A stretch of DNA of 64,000 nt from positions 1 through 64,000 of the forward strand of contig NZ_POQQ01000084.1 in the NCBI RefSeq assembly GCF_002964575.1, given 5' to 3'. This DNA comes from Streptococcus suis. Lineage in GTDB: Bacteria > Bacillota > Bacilli > Lactobacillales > Streptococcaceae. Both the position numbers and the translations under genes were made by a program. The notes under the pieces were generated by a model. That model did no database searches, was not told where the DNA came from, and saw only the letters and a list, made by a program, of their open reading frames with translations. Position 1 is the first letter of the stretch, and the number at the start of each line of letters is the position of its first letter. This document shows positions 18,693 to 29,890 of the stretch, piece after piece.

Positions 18693-18706
18693 TTTCACGT
18701 GAAACA
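18691..18706. other. parS site (ParB binding)
   Basis: AGTTTCACGTGAAACA is 15 of 16 identical to the Bacillus-type parS TGTTTCACGTGAAACA. It overlaps the rlmH stop and lies about 4 kb from oriC, close to parB. Confidence 0.9.
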
Positions 18707-18716
18707 AGGAGTTAGA

Positions 18717-19391
18717 ATGAATCAGAAAGATTATCGTGTTTTTGAAGGATTACGCGTAGCTTGTTCCTTGACCTTTATCAGTGGTTATCTCAATGCCTTT
18801 ACCTATGTGACCCAAGGTGGACGTTTTGCAGGTGTACAATCTGGTAATGTGATTTCTCTTGCCTACTATATGGCTAAGGGAGATATTGCTCAAGTAGTTA
18901 ATTTTTGTGTTCCTATTTTATTTTTTGTGATTGGACAATTTTTTACCTATTTAGCTAGAAAATATTTCGAAAAACAATCCTGGTCCTGGCACTTTGGGAG
19001 TAGCTTGATTATGCTAATTTGCATTCTCTTAACTATCCTCTTATCTCCTGTTATGCCGGCCTATTTTACCATTGCAAGTTTGGCCTTTGTAGCTTCTATT
19101 CAGGTGGAAACCTTTAGAAGATTGAGAGGGGCACCCTATGCCAATGTTATGATGACTGGTAATGTAAAAAACGCAGCCTATCTGTGGTTTAAAGGTATGA
19201 TTGAACAAGACGCAGAGCTGAAAAAGACAGGAAGAAATATTTTATTTACCATTATTGGTTTTATGTTAGGAGTTAGTATTGCAACCCAGCTGTCATTTCA
19301 ATTTGATGAGTACGCCTTAATCGGAATTCTCATCCCTGTCCTTTATATCAATTATAAATTATGGCAAGAAAAAAGACCTATCTCACGATAG
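18717..19391 (+). CDS. YoaK/DUF1275 family membrane protein
   Basis: A predicted integral membrane protein of 224 residues with about six hydrophobic segments. Family-type sequences include SLTFISGYLNAFTYV and FAGVQSGNVISLA. The start is ATG 18717 with AAGGAGTTAGA upstream; the open frame extends 18 bp further but over the parS site. DUF1275 proteins are widespread and their transported substrate, if any, is unknown. It follows rlmH by 24 bp and may share its transcript. Confidence 0.8.
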   Translation: MNQKDYRVFEGLRVACSLTFISGYLNAFTYVTQGGRFAGVQSGNVISLAYYMAKGDIAQVVNFCVPILFFVIGQFFTYLARKYFEKQSWSWHFGSSLIMLICILLTILLSPVMPAYFTIASLAFVASIQVETFRRLRGAPYANVMMTGNVKNAAYLWFKGMIEQDAELKKTGRNILFTIIGFMLGVSIATQLSFQFDEYALIGILIPVLYINYKLWQEKRPISR

Positions 19392-19398
19392 GCCAATA

Positions 19399-19472
19399 TG
19401 ATTCCAGCAGGATTCGAACCTGCGACCGTTCGCTTAGAAGGCGAATGCTCTATCCAGCTGAGCTATGGAACC
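19399..19472 (-). tRNA. tRNA-Arg (anticodon TCT)
   Basis: 74 nt. The acceptor GGTTCCA pairs with TGGAATC, the D arm is GCTC...GAGC, and the anticodon stem TTCGC/GCGAA has loop CTTCTAA (TCT). The T arm is GCAGG-TTCGAAT-CCTGC. CCA is not encoded. It has its own consensus promoter on the minus strand. Confidence 0.97.
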
Positions 19473-19483
19473 TTAACTACTTT

Positions 19484-19512
19484 ATTGTACATTAAACAAC
19501 TAACTCTGTCAA
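19484..19512 (-). promoter_or_regulatory. Promoter of tRNA-Arg
   Basis: On the minus strand TTGACA (19507-19512) is 17 bp from TACAAT (19484-19489), ending 11 bp before the tRNA. It is divergent from the tRNA-Glu promoter. Confidence 0.85.
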
Positions 19513-19537
19513 TACGGTAAAAATTTTTAAAAAAGTG

Positions 19538-19566
19538 TTGACAAAAAATAGGTGGTGTATTATACT
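19538..19566 (+). promoter_or_regulatory. Promoter of tRNA-Glu/tRNA-Asn
   Basis: TTGACA (19538-19543) is 17 bp from TATACT (19561-19566). It is preceded by the AAAAGTG tract also seen upstream of the rRNA promoters at the left end of the window. Confidence 0.88.
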
Positions 19567-19585
19567 AGTTATTGTTCTGAAAAAT

Positions 19586-19657
19586 GGTCCGTTGGTCAAG
19601 GGGTTAAGACACCGCCTTTTCACGGCGGTAACACGGGTTCGAATCCCGTACGGACTA
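19586..19657 (+). tRNA. tRNA-Glu (anticodon TTC)
   Basis: 72 nt. The acceptor GGTCCGT pairs with ACGGACT, the anticodon stem CCGCC/GGCGG encloses TTTTCAC (TTC), and the T loop is TTCGAAT. The promoter lies 19 bp upstream, and it is followed by tRNA-Asn after 5 bp. Confidence 0.97.
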
Positions 19658-19662
19658 TTCTT

Positions 19663-19735
19663 TCCGCCATAGCTCAGTCGGTAGAGCGCATGACTGTTAA
19701 TCATGATGTCACAGGTTCGAGCCCTGTTGGCGGAG
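19663..19735 (+). tRNA. tRNA-Asn (anticodon GTT)
   Basis: 73 nt. The acceptor TCCGCCA pairs with TGGCGGA, with discriminator G. The anticodon stem ATGA/TCAT encloses the loop with GTT, and the T arm is ACAGG-TTCGAGC-CCTGT. It is co-transcribed with tRNA-Glu. Confidence 0.97.
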
Positions 19736-19751
19736 TAGATAAAGCATAGGA

Positions 19752-19781
19752 AACCTTGAGAAATCAAGGTTTTATTTTTTA
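19752..19781 (+). terminator. Terminator of the tRNA-Glu/Asn transcript
   Basis: AACCTTGA-GAAA-TCAAGGTT (19752-19771) is followed by TTATTTTTT. Confidence 0.9.
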
Positions 19782-19786
19782 AAATT

Positions 19787-19826
19787 AAAAAGAAAACATC
19801 TCAGTAATTCATTCATACTGAGATGT
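19787..19826 (-). terminator. Terminator of yfhO
   Basis: On the minus strand ACATCTCAGT and ACTGAGATGT pair across an 11-base loop, and TTTTCTTTTT follows. The yfhO stop codon lies inside the first arm. Confidence 0.85.
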
Positions 19827-22392
19827 TTTTAGTATACTTGTGTTTAAAAATTTGGTAGCTAGTAAAAAGAATGAGAGCGCATATAGAAATAATTAAACCT
19901 AGGTAAAATCCTTGAGGTGTAAAGGTAAGAATTGCTTGTACTTGTCCTGGCTTGACATCGATTTTCATAAAGCCCTTTTGAGCTCTATGAATTTTTACTG
20001 GCTTACCATCAATAGTAGCTTTCCATCCTTTATCGTATGGCAGGGTAAAAAGAAGTGATGCTTCATTCTCTGTTTCAAAATCAACAGTCACCTTATTTCC
20101 CTCAGCTTGTGTCACCACTTGCTTTTCTTTTAGAACAGTGGCAGCTTCTTGGAAAGCAAGTAAATCAATACGATAAAATTGTGGTTTATCAAAGGAAACT
20201 TGATTATTTTCAGGGAAATGGATGTCAACTTGGACTACCTGTTCTTCTGAAAAACTACCGATATTAAAGAAAGAAAAGGCATTATCCAGTGTAAATTCAC
20301 TTGACTGGTTATTGACAGTAATGACAACTTTTTTTGAACTTTCATTTGAGAAGGTTAGTTTTGGTAAATTGAAATAGACTTGACTATTTGCAGGTACTGT
20401 TAAGGTGTAACTAATCTTAGCATTCGTTTCCTCACTTGCTTTATTCACAGTGATGCGATTTCCCAACTCTGTAGCATTTTGAACAGAGCTAATTGGAATG
20501 CTGTAGTAATATTTATGATTTAGTCCCGATAATTGATTGAGAAAATTGGTTTGGTTATCAAGTGTGAGATTCGTAAACTTGACATCCTTGTAAACTTGAT
20601 TAGTGAGAATAGCTAAACCTTGATTAAAACTACTTTCATAGAGATTGATGGTATCGGAACTTTTATAAAGTGAAAAACCAAATTTATTTGGATCAAGGGT
20701 TGCAAGATTATATTTTATACCAAATAAGCTATCAGCGATAATTGTATTGTTTTGATAGCGGAGGTTGAGGTTGGTTCCATCTGAACGGAAACCTAATTTA
20801 TCTAGGACTGAGCTAGAAGCTCTATTACGGATAGAAGAAAATTGCGAAATACCATTGTAGTTATACTTCATACTATCGTTTCCAGTTTGTGGTAATAGTC
20901 GTTCAGTACGATAGAAACTAGTGTTATCAGATTTAGCAGTCTTTACAAGATTGTCAATATCTGTCAATTTTTCTTCATAATTGGAGCGACTAGGGAAATG
21001 CCACTCTTGAGATAATCCCTGTACCTGATAATGTGTATGGATACTGATTTCAAACAGCCCAAAGAGTAGGAAAATAGTAGCAATCCATTTACCTGATAGT
21101 CGGTGACGAAATAGGAGTAAGAATAGAATACTGTATAGAATGAGAAATTCAAGTGTCAATAAGAAGTTGACATCTTCTAAGAATGCGTACTGTTCTCTAA
21201 AGAAAAAAGTCAGTAAGAAGCCTAGCGTTAGAAAAGCAATTACTCTATAGAAGTTTTTAAGGGAAATCTGCTTTAATCGGATGATAGTTTCTGCAGCCAG
21301 ATAGATGAGGACAGTAGATAAAACCCAGGCATATCGATAGAGAAACATATTTGGAGCATGCATTCCTTGCCAAAACAGGTTGAGAGGTTGTAAATAGAAG
21401 CTGGCCAGAATGGTTGCTAGTAATAGAGCATAAGATAGCTTTACACGCCATTTTATCTCTTTCAAAGTAAAGAATAGGATGGTCAGTAGAAGTGGTAGTA
21501 AACCTACATAAATCATCGGAATTGAACCGAATTTTGTTGTATCAAAACTACCGACTAAATTCTTAGCAAAAAAGTCTAAATACCAAGAGTCTTCCGTTTT
21601 TAGGTTGACAATCTTTGTAAAGGTCTCCCCGTGCGTTTTTAAGTCTAAATATGTAGGAAGCAACATGAATAGACTGCTAAGGGCGGATAGAATTGACACT
21701 ACTGTAAAGTTAAGAAAAACGTTTATTCTTTGTTTCTCTAACCAAGATAATTGAACTAGCGTCCATAAGGTTAGAAAAATAGCAGTCATGTAGCCGAAGT
21801 AATAGTTTTGGACAAATAGACAGGTCAAAGCTACATAGTAAATCATTTGATTTTTTCCTTCTATCAATCGATGTAAACCGAGAAGGATAATAGGAATGAG
21901 GATGAAGACATCTAGCCAGCTATTGATTTCTAGTTGACTGGTAGAGAAGCTCATCAAAGAGTAGGATGTAGACAGGAAAAGAGCCCAAACGCTATCTATT
22001 TTTTGATAAATCCCTTTTAAACTGTAATAGGTTGACAATCCTATCAATCCAAACTTGACAATAGTGACAAGATAGAGGGCGTCGGGCATGGATTGTAAAT
22101 CAAAGAAAAAAACAATCGGCGATAGGAAGGAACCTAGATAGTAGGAGGAAAGAGCGTAGAAGTTTAGACCTAAACCGCTTGTAAAGGTATAAAAGAGAGA
22201 ACCGTCCCCATGTAAAGTATTTCGTAAAGTTTGATTAAAGATAACATACTGATGAAAGCCATCACTGGCTAAAATAGTGGTGTCACTACCAAACCAAATA
22301 CCTTGAAAGGCTAGGACAATAGAAATAATAGTCAGCGGAATAAGGAAGGATAAGAGGTAATAAATAGATGTTTTTGTAAATATTTTTTTCAT
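19813..22392 (-). CDS. YfhO-family polytopic membrane protein (GT-C glycosyltransferase fold)
   Basis: 859 residues with about a dozen membrane segments in the N-terminal 60% and one near the C terminus. A large extracellular part lies between them (about 480-820) and contains FDTENEASLLFTLPYDKGWK, with DGKPVKIHRAQKGFM close by. YfhO proteins glycosylate lipoteichoic acid or other envelope polymers on the outer face, using undecaprenyl-phosphate sugars made by a CsbB/GtrB-type partner. No partner is adjacent here. Single gene with its own terminator. Confidence 0.85.
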   Translation of the reverse strand: MKKIFTKTSIYYLLSFLIPLTIISIVLAFQGIWFGSDTTILASDGFHQYVIFNQTLRNTLHGDGSLFYTFTSGLGLNFYALSSYYLGSFLSPIVFFFDLQSMPDALYLVTIVKFGLIGLSTYYSLKGIYQKIDSVWALFLSTSYSLMSFSTSQLEINSWLDVFILIPIILLGLHRLIEGKNQMIYYVALTCLFVQNYYFGYMTAIFLTLWTLVQLSWLEKQRINVFLNFTVVSILSALSSLFMLLPTYLDLKTHGETFTKIVNLKTEDSWYLDFFAKNLVGSFDTTKFGSIPMIYVGLLPLLLTILFFTLKEIKWRVKLSYALLLATILASFYLQPLNLFWQGMHAPNMFLYRYAWVLSTVLIYLAAETIIRLKQISLKNFYRVIAFLTLGFLLTFFFREQYAFLEDVNFLLTLEFLILYSILFLLLFRHRLSGKWIATIFLLFGLFEISIHTHYQVQGLSQEWHFPSRSNYEEKLTDIDNLVKTAKSDNTSFYRTERLLPQTGNDSMKYNYNGISQFSSIRNRASSSVLDKLGFRSDGTNLNLRYQNNTIIADSLFGIKYNLATLDPNKFGFSLYKSSDTINLYESSFNQGLAILTNQVYKDVKFTNLTLDNQTNFLNQLSGLNHKYYYSIPISSVQNATELGNRITVNKASEETNAKISYTLTVPANSQVYFNLPKLTFSNESSKKVVITVNNQSSEFTLDNAFSFFNIGSFSEEQVVQVDIHFPENNQVSFDKPQFYRIDLLAFQEAATVLKEKQVVTQAEGNKVTVDFETENEASLLFTLPYDKGWKATIDGKPVKIHRAQKGFMKIDVKPGQVQAILTFTPQGFYLGLIISICALILFTSYQIFKHKYTKNISV

Positions 22393-22403
22393 AGATTTAA
22401 AAG

Positions 22404-22426
22404 AAAAGGCGAATGAATCGCCTTTT
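22404..22426 (-). terminator. Terminator of the ABC-F gene
   Basis: AAAAGGCGA-ATGAA-TCGCCTTTT hairpin with TCTTTT following on the minus strand, directly after the stop codon. Confidence 0.85.
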
Positions 22427-22428
22427 TA

Positions 22429-24051
22429 TTATGCTTTCCAAAGTTCTTGTACTTTAGCCTGTACTTCAGCGTTTTCCAAGAATTCGTCATAGGTTTCGTC
22501 AATACGGTCAATGACGCCATTTTTTGAAATAACGATGATGTGGTTAGCAAGTGTTTGGATAAATTCGTGGTCATGGCTGGCAAAGATGATAGACTCTTTG
22601 AAGGCTTTCAAACCATCGTTCAGACTGGAAATGGATTCCAAGTCCAAGTGGTTGGTTGGGTCATCCAATACCAAAACATTTGATTTGAGGAGCATGAGTT
22701 TTGACAACATCACGCGCACCTTTTCTCCCCCTGACAAGACGTTGACAGGTTTGTTAACCTCATCGCCAGAGAAGAGCATACGACCTAAGAAACCACGTAA
22801 GAAGGTATTGTCATCTTCTTCCTTGCTGGCAAAATTGCGAAGCCAATCAAGGATGGATTCATTGCTGTCGAAATCACGGGTGTTGTCTTTTGGTAAGTAG
22901 GACTGACTAGTAGTGACACCCCACTTGACAGTACCTTCATATTCAATATCGCCCATAAGAGCACGGATAAGAGCAGTCGTTTGAATGTCATTTTGACCAA
23001 TGAGAGCAGTCTTGTCACCTGGACGCAGGATAAAGCTGATATTGTCTAAGATTGTTTCACCATCGATGACAACTTTCAAGTTTTCAACTGTCAAGAGGTC
23101 GTTACCGATCTCACGTTCTGCCTTGAAGTTGATAAATGGATACTTACGGCTTGAAGGAATGATTTCCTCCAACTCGATTTTATCCAGCATCTTTTTACGT
23201 GAAGTAGCTTGCTTAGACTTAGAAGCATTAGCAGAGAAACGAGCAACAAATTCTTGCAATTCCTTGATTTTTTCTTCAGCTTTTGCGTTACGGTCTGCTT
23301 GCAGACGGGCAGCTAATTCACTGGATTGTTTCCAGAAGTCGTAGTTACCAACGAAAATCTTGATTTTTCCAAAGTCAAGGTCAGCCATGTGGGTACATAC
23401 CTTGTTTAAGAAGTGGCGGTCGTGGGACACGACGATAACTGTATTTTCAAAGTCAATCAAGAAATCTTCCAACCAGTTGATTGATTGAATATCCAAACCG
23501 TTGGTTGGTTCGTCCAAAAGAAGAACATCTGGTTTACCAAAAAGTGCCTTAGCCAAGAGAACCTTAACCTTCTCACCGTTGGTCAATTCGCTCATGTTTT
23601 GGTAGTGGAGGTCTTCTGAAATGTTGAGGTTTTGGAGTAATTGTGAAGCTTCACTTTCAGCTTCCCAACCACCAAGTTCAGCAAACTCACCTTCTAATTC
23701 AGCAGCACGAACACCATCTTCATCAGAAAAATCTTCCTTCATGTAAATGGCATCTTTCTCTTTCATGATGCTGTAAAGTTGCTCATTCCCCATGATAACG
23801 ACGTCAATCACGCGCTCATCTTCGTAGTCGAAATGGTTCTGGCGAAGAACGGATAAACGCTCGTCTGGACCAAGTGAGATATGGCCTGTTGATGGTTCAA
23901 TGTCACCAGCAAGAATTTTCAAAAAAGTAGATTTACCAGCACCATTGGCACCAATCAAACCATAGGTATTTCCCGCTGTAAACTTGATATTGACATCGTC
24001 AAATAATTTGCGGTCGCTAAAGCGGAGCGACACGTCTGATACTGTAAGCAT
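22429..24051 (-). CDS. ABC-F ATPase, YbiT/YkpA type
   Basis: A soluble protein of 540 residues with two ABC nucleotide-binding domains and no membrane part. NBD1 has GANGAGKST and the signature around LTNGEKVKV. The linker is charged (about 240-310). NBD2 has an altered Walker A region, GQNDIQTTAL, instead of GxxGxGKS, and the signature LSGGEKVRV. ABC-F proteins act on the ribosome in translation regulation or antibiotic protection; this subgroup is housekeeping-like. The NBD2 Walker A change occurs in this subfamily and should not be taken as damage. It precedes a 159-bp repeat element. Confidence 0.88.
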   Translation of the reverse strand: MLTVSDVSLRFSDRKLFDDVNIKFTAGNTYGLIGANGAGKSTFLKILAGDIEPSTGHISLGPDERLSVLRQNHFDYEDERVIDVVIMGNEQLYSIMKEKDAIYMKEDFSDEDGVRAAELEGEFAELGGWEAESEASQLLQNLNISEDLHYQNMSELTNGEKVKVLLAKALFGKPDVLLLDEPTNGLDIQSINWLEDFLIDFENTVIVVSHDRHFLNKVCTHMADLDFGKIKIFVGNYDFWKQSSELAARLQADRNAKAEEKIKELQEFVARFSANASKSKQATSRKKMLDKIELEEIIPSSRKYPFINFKAEREIGNDLLTVENLKVVIDGETILDNISFILRPGDKTALIGQNDIQTTALIRALMGDIEYEGTVKWGVTTSQSYLPKDNTRDFDSNESILDWLRNFASKEEDDNTFLRGFLGRMLFSGDEVNKPVNVLSGGEKVRVMLSKLMLLKSNVLVLDDPTNHLDLESISSLNDGLKAFKESIIFASHDHEFIQTLANHIIVISKNGVIDRIDETYDEFLENAEVQAKVQELWKA

Positions 24052-24124
24052 AGTTTCTCCTATATTTCTGTCTATTACACTTTATTATTGTACTAGAAAG
24101 GGCTTGATTTTTCAATGAATTATA

Positions 24125-24283
24125 GTCTTTTAGTTTGCTTTTAGTACTAGGCAACAAGTTGCAGATAGCTTCAATAGTCCAGTGGACTATTGAAGGTTGG
24201 AAATCATACTTACGATAGTAAGTAACATTCGTGTAGTACGGCAAAGCGAGTTAACGACGTAATAAAAGATAAACTAAATGACG
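24125..24283. repeat. MITE-like intergenic element, family A copy 2
   Basis: Starts TATAGTCTTTTAGTTTGCTT and ends with the near-complement GATAAACTAAATGAC. The interior holds a 12-bp-arm stem-loop around TTCAATAGTCC/GGACTATTGAA and a TTTCCAACC (complement) module. It lies in opposite orientation to the copy at 11022-11176 with the inner modules rearranged. It ends right at the stop of the YitT gene. Confidence 0.75.
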
Positions 24284-25156
24284 TTACATTGGAATCAAGA
24301 TATCTTCATCGTAGTGTTTATGGTCTTTTTGCAAGCTGAAACCACGTCCACGAACTTGGCTGGCAGGCATGACAACCATAAAGGCAGTTTCATCAATTTC
24401 TAATACAGCCGTTTCCAGTTTTTGCATTTCTGGGATAGAGATGGTGGTCATCAACATGCGCTTGTCAACCCCTGTAAAGCCACCGATAATTGGGAGCTCT
24501 GTCACACCGCGATCAGCAACTTTTGTGATGTAGTCTTTTATTTCTTCTGATTTTTGAGAAATAATCATGACATTTCGAGATGATTGGGTACCGGACATCA
24601 TGCGGTTGACAATGTAAGTAATGGTCATAAGGGCAATGATGGAGTGCATGACAGTATCTGGGTCAAAAGCGATAAAACCTAGTCCGACGATTATTCCGTC
24701 GATGATAGCCATTGTTACTCCTAGAGAGAGAGGAGTGTATTTATGGATAAATTGAATGAGGATACCTGTACCACCGGTAGAAGAGTTTCCTAGGAAGACA
24801 AGTCCAAGCCCAAAACCAAGAATAATCCCTCCAAAAATAGCAGCGAGCAAAGGATTTTCTGTCAAGCTTGGTAAACCTGCTGTCAACTTTATGCAAAATG
24901 GATAAATGATAGCGCCGTAAACTGTTTTGACAAAGACAGACTTTCCTAGAAACACCCAACAAATAATGAGCAAAGGAATGTTGCAGTAGAGAACAAAATC
25001 AGCTGGGTTCCAGCCCAAGAGCGTATTAAGTGCTATAGCAAGACCTCCAACCCCTCCAGAAACAATATTATTCTCTAAAAATAGACTGTTAAAACCAACA
25101 GCCATGACAATGGAACCCAAAGTTACATAAGCAAAATCTTTAATCCGTTCTTTCAT
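24284..25156 (-). CDS. YitT family membrane protein (DUF161/DUF2179)
   Basis: 290 residues. Five or six membrane segments fill the first 190 residues (family-type NNIVSGGVGGLAIALNTLLG and GNSSTGGTGILIQF). A cytoplasmic DUF2179 domain follows (about 200-285), with RGVTELPIIGGFTG and RDVMIIS-like strands. The role of these proteins is unsettled. It has AAGGAGAAG before the ATG. Its stop codon coincides with the end of a repeat element. Confidence 0.85.
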   Translation of the reverse strand: MKERIKDFAYVTLGSIVMAVGFNSLFLENNIVSGGVGGLAIALNTLLGWNPADFVLYCNIPLLIICWVFLGKSVFVKTVYGAIIYPFCIKLTAGLPSLTENPLLAAIFGGIILGFGLGLVFLGNSSTGGTGILIQFIHKYTPLSLGVTMAIIDGIIVGLGFIAFDPDTVMHSIIALMTITYIVNRMMSGTQSSRNVMIISQKSEEIKDYITKVADRGVTELPIIGGFTGVDKRMLMTTISIPEMQKLETAVLEIDETAFMVVMPASQVRGRGFSLQKDHKHYDEDILIPM

Positions 25157-25236
25157 ACACTTCTCCTTGTTTAAATGTCATAAAATGCAACTTCTATTAT
25201 CCCTAAAATCCAGCTTATCGTCAAGGCTTGGAAGTA

Positions 25237-25265
25237 TTGACTTTCTATTTTTTAAAAGGTATAAT
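25237..25265 (+). promoter_or_regulatory. Promoter of trpS
   Basis: TTGACT (25237-25242) is 17 bp from TATAAT (25260-25265), followed by a T-box leader. Confidence 0.85.
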
Positions 25266-25271
25266 AGAGGT

Positions 25272-25488
25272 CAATCAGAAGAGTAGGTAATCTTCCATTT
25301 TTAGAGAGCTTGTGGTCGCTGCAAACAGGTAATGGTGATTGGTGAATGGACTGATTTTGTAATGAATTCGAACCAATAAGGATTCGGCTAGCAGGCCTTA
25401 TGTGCATAGAGATGGGAGTATGTTCTCCTAAGTAAGGTGGTACCGTGTCCTTGACGCCCTTGCACAGTTTCTGTGCGGGGCTTTTTTT
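25272..25488 (+). promoter_or_regulatory. T-box riboswitch (Trp) controlling trpS
   Basis: The leader contains the T-box AAGGTGGTACCGTG (25434-25447) and ends in a terminator, GCCCTTGCACAG-TTT-CTGTGCGGGGC, with seven T. The antiterminator forms when uncharged tRNA pairs with the TGGT of the T-box. The specifier is probably TGG at 25347-25349, in GGTGAATGGACTG; this was placed by eye, without folding. Uncharged tRNA-Trp should raise trpS expression. Confidence 0.9.
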
Positions 25489-25506
25489 ATGAAAATTATC
25501 AAATGA

Positions 25507-26541
<1,035 letters not shown>

Positions 26542-26556
26542 GGTTAACGATGGAAG

Positions 26557-26584
26557 AGCAATGTTTAAAAAACGTTGCTTTTTT
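26557..26584 (+). terminator. Terminator of trpS
   Basis: AGCAATGTT-TAAAA-AACGTTGCT (one G-T pair) followed by TTTTT. The rest of the gap to guaB (26585-26689) shows no gene. Confidence 0.85.
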
Positions 26585-26689
26585 CATTTGTTTTATAATA
26601 AAGTAAAAACCAAACGTTCGAATTTCTAAAAGGAAGTGGTAAAGAATTTTCTGAATTTTTATTATTCCCTGTTTTAATGCGAATAATAT

Positions 26690-26717
26690 TTGACAAATGA
26701 TTTCAAAATGTTATCAT
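26690..26717 (+). promoter_or_regulatory. Promoter of guaB
   Basis: TTGACA (26690-26695) is 16 bp from TATCAT (26712-26717). The 53-base leader shows no clear riboswitch. Confidence 0.75.
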
Positions 26718-26740
26718 AAATAAAATAATTATAGCGATAG

Positions 26741-28252
<1,512 letters not shown>

Positions 28253-28260
28253 ACAAAAAT

Positions 28261-28284
28261 AAGACCCTGATTGACAGGGTCTTT
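28261..28284 (+). terminator. Terminator of guaB
   Basis: AGACCCTG-ATTGA-CAGGGTCT hairpin followed by TT, 9 bp after the stop. Confidence 0.85.
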
Positions 28285-28336
28285 GCTATGTTGTAAACAA
28301 AGTTGACAAATTTGTAAAGATTTTTGTAAACACCCG

Positions 28337-29431
28337 TTATTCCGACTCCGTAACATTACCAGACTCAATATGGAAGATTTTTAAACTATTTGGTAGCCTA
28401 TGTAAATGGTCTAAAGATGTCGTTGTAATAAATGTTTGAATCGTATCCGTAATAGTTTCTAGTAGTTTGATTTGGCGATTATTATCCAGCTCACTCATAA
28501 CATCGTCTAGGAGTAAAATTGGGTACTCTCGTGTGACTTCTTTCATCAGCTCGATTTCAGCCAGTTTGATTGATAGAACGAGACTGCGGTGCTGACCTTG
28601 GCTACCATAATGGGCATTCATTCCATTTATAAAGAAAGCTACATCATCCCGATGTGGTCCAACTCCTGTATTTTTCTTAAATAAATCACGTTTACGAGAC
28701 TTTTTAAGTTCTGTCAAGAATTTGTCAATTAAATTGACATCATCTGTCAATCCGATTGAGGTTTGATATTCGATAGTCAGTTCTTCCCGACTGCCAGATA
28801 TTTCCTGAACTTTTCTGTTTCCAAATTCCTCTAGTTTTTTGAGGAAATCAAGTCGATGTTGGATGACACGACTGCCATATTCAGCTAGTTGCTGGTCAAG
28901 TACAGATAGAAAGGTTTCGTCTACTTTGTCAGTGGATTTTAGGTAGGCATTACGTTGTTTGAGAGTGTGGTTATAATTAGTCAAATCAGAGAGGTAGAGT
29001 GGCTTGATTTGACCGAGCTCGACATCGATGAACTTTCTTCTCAGAGCAGGCGCACCTTTAATCAGCTGTAAATCTTCTGGTGCAAAGAGGACTACATTCA
29101 TATGCCCTATATAGTTGGATAGTTTGGCTTGCTTGAGATGATTAACCTTGGTAATTCGTCCCTTTTCTGTCAAGTGGATGTCAAGTGGTACTTTACCATT
29201 TGTACGATGGAGTAAACCAGAAATAGACAGCTCTTTTTCTTGAAATTGGAGCAGGTCCCTGTCCGTTCGAGTACGGTGGCTACGTGTCAAGGCTAAAAAG
29301 TAAATAGATTCCAAAATATTGGTTTTACCTTGGGCATTTTCACCCAAAAAGACATTGAGTCCTTTGTTGAACTCAATATCTTGTTGACTGTAGTTGCGAA
29401 AGTGCCGTAATTCTAATCTTTCAAGCCACAT
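28337..29431 (-). CDS. recF: DNA replication and repair protein RecF
   Basis: SMC-like ATPase that helps load RecA at gaps through RecOR. The 364 residues include Walker [10 protein letters not shown] (30-38), an [16 protein letters not shown] signature and Walker [12 protein letters not shown]. It lies 2 bp after the yaaA-type S4 gene. In many Firmicutes this pair stands next to dnaN; here it is about 14 kb away across oriC. Confidence 0.96.
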   Translation of the reverse strand: MWLERLELRHFRNYSQQDIEFNKGLNVFLGENAQGKTNILESIYFLALTRSHRTRTDRDLLQFQEKELSISGLLHRTNGKVPLDIHLTEKGRITKVNHLKQAKLSNYIGHMNVVLFAPEDLQLIKGAPALRRKFIDVELGQIKPLYLSDLTNYNHTLKQRNAYLKSTDKVDETFLSVLDQQLAEYGSRVIQHRLDFLKKLEEFGNRKVQEISGSREELTIEYQTSIGLTDDVNLIDKFLTELKKSRKRDLFKKNTGVGPHRDDVAFFINGMNAHYGSQGQHRSLVLSIKLAEIELMKEVTREYPILLLDDVMSELDNNRQIKLLETITDTIQTFITTTSLDHLHRLPNSLKIFHIESGNVTESE

Positions 29432-29433
29432 GT

Positions 29434-29817
29434 TTACATACCAGGAAAGCGGACAGGCTTCTTATCGGCTTTTTTTGTACTTTTTTTAGTAGGGGTTACT
29501 TGTTTCTTATTCTTTTTATTTTCTTGATTTAACTTTTTAACGATTGCAGCCACACGTTCTTTTTCAGCTTGATCCTCTTGGTGCTGTTTGATTTCCTCTG
29601 CACTAGGAGCGACGATTGTGATGCTGGTATTGTGGTCTGGGAGTGTGATAACATCTCCGATGCGGATTTTTTTACCGCGTCTTTTTTCATCCTCTCCATT
29701 GAAAAGAATGGTATTTTCTTCTAAGAATCCTTTAATGGCACCTCCTGAATGGAGAATACCAGTTGTTTTTAATAATGCTTGTAATGTGATGTAGTCATCA
29801 AATAATTTAAATTCCAT
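29434..29817 (-). CDS. yaaA: S4-domain protein YaaA
   Basis: 127 residues. The N-terminal S4-like RNA-binding fold is typical of the recF-linked YaaA family ([43 protein letters not shown]). The basic, low-complexity C-terminal tail (Lys/Thr-rich, about 95-127) is longer than in Bacillus YaaA, which has about 70 residues. It is translated just ahead of recF, and its role is unknown. Confidence 0.85.
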   Translation of the reverse strand: MEFKLFDDYITLQALLKTTGILHSGGAIKGFLEENTILFNGEDEKRRGKKIRIGDVITLPDHNTSITIVAPSAEEIKQHQEDQAEKERVAAIVKKLNQENKKNKKQVTPTKKSTKKADKKPVRFPGM

Positions 29818-29890
29818 AAGTCACCTCGTTACAGAATATTATATCACAAAATGATATAATGGAAGGTACAATGTTTGAAAGAGGAAGAAG

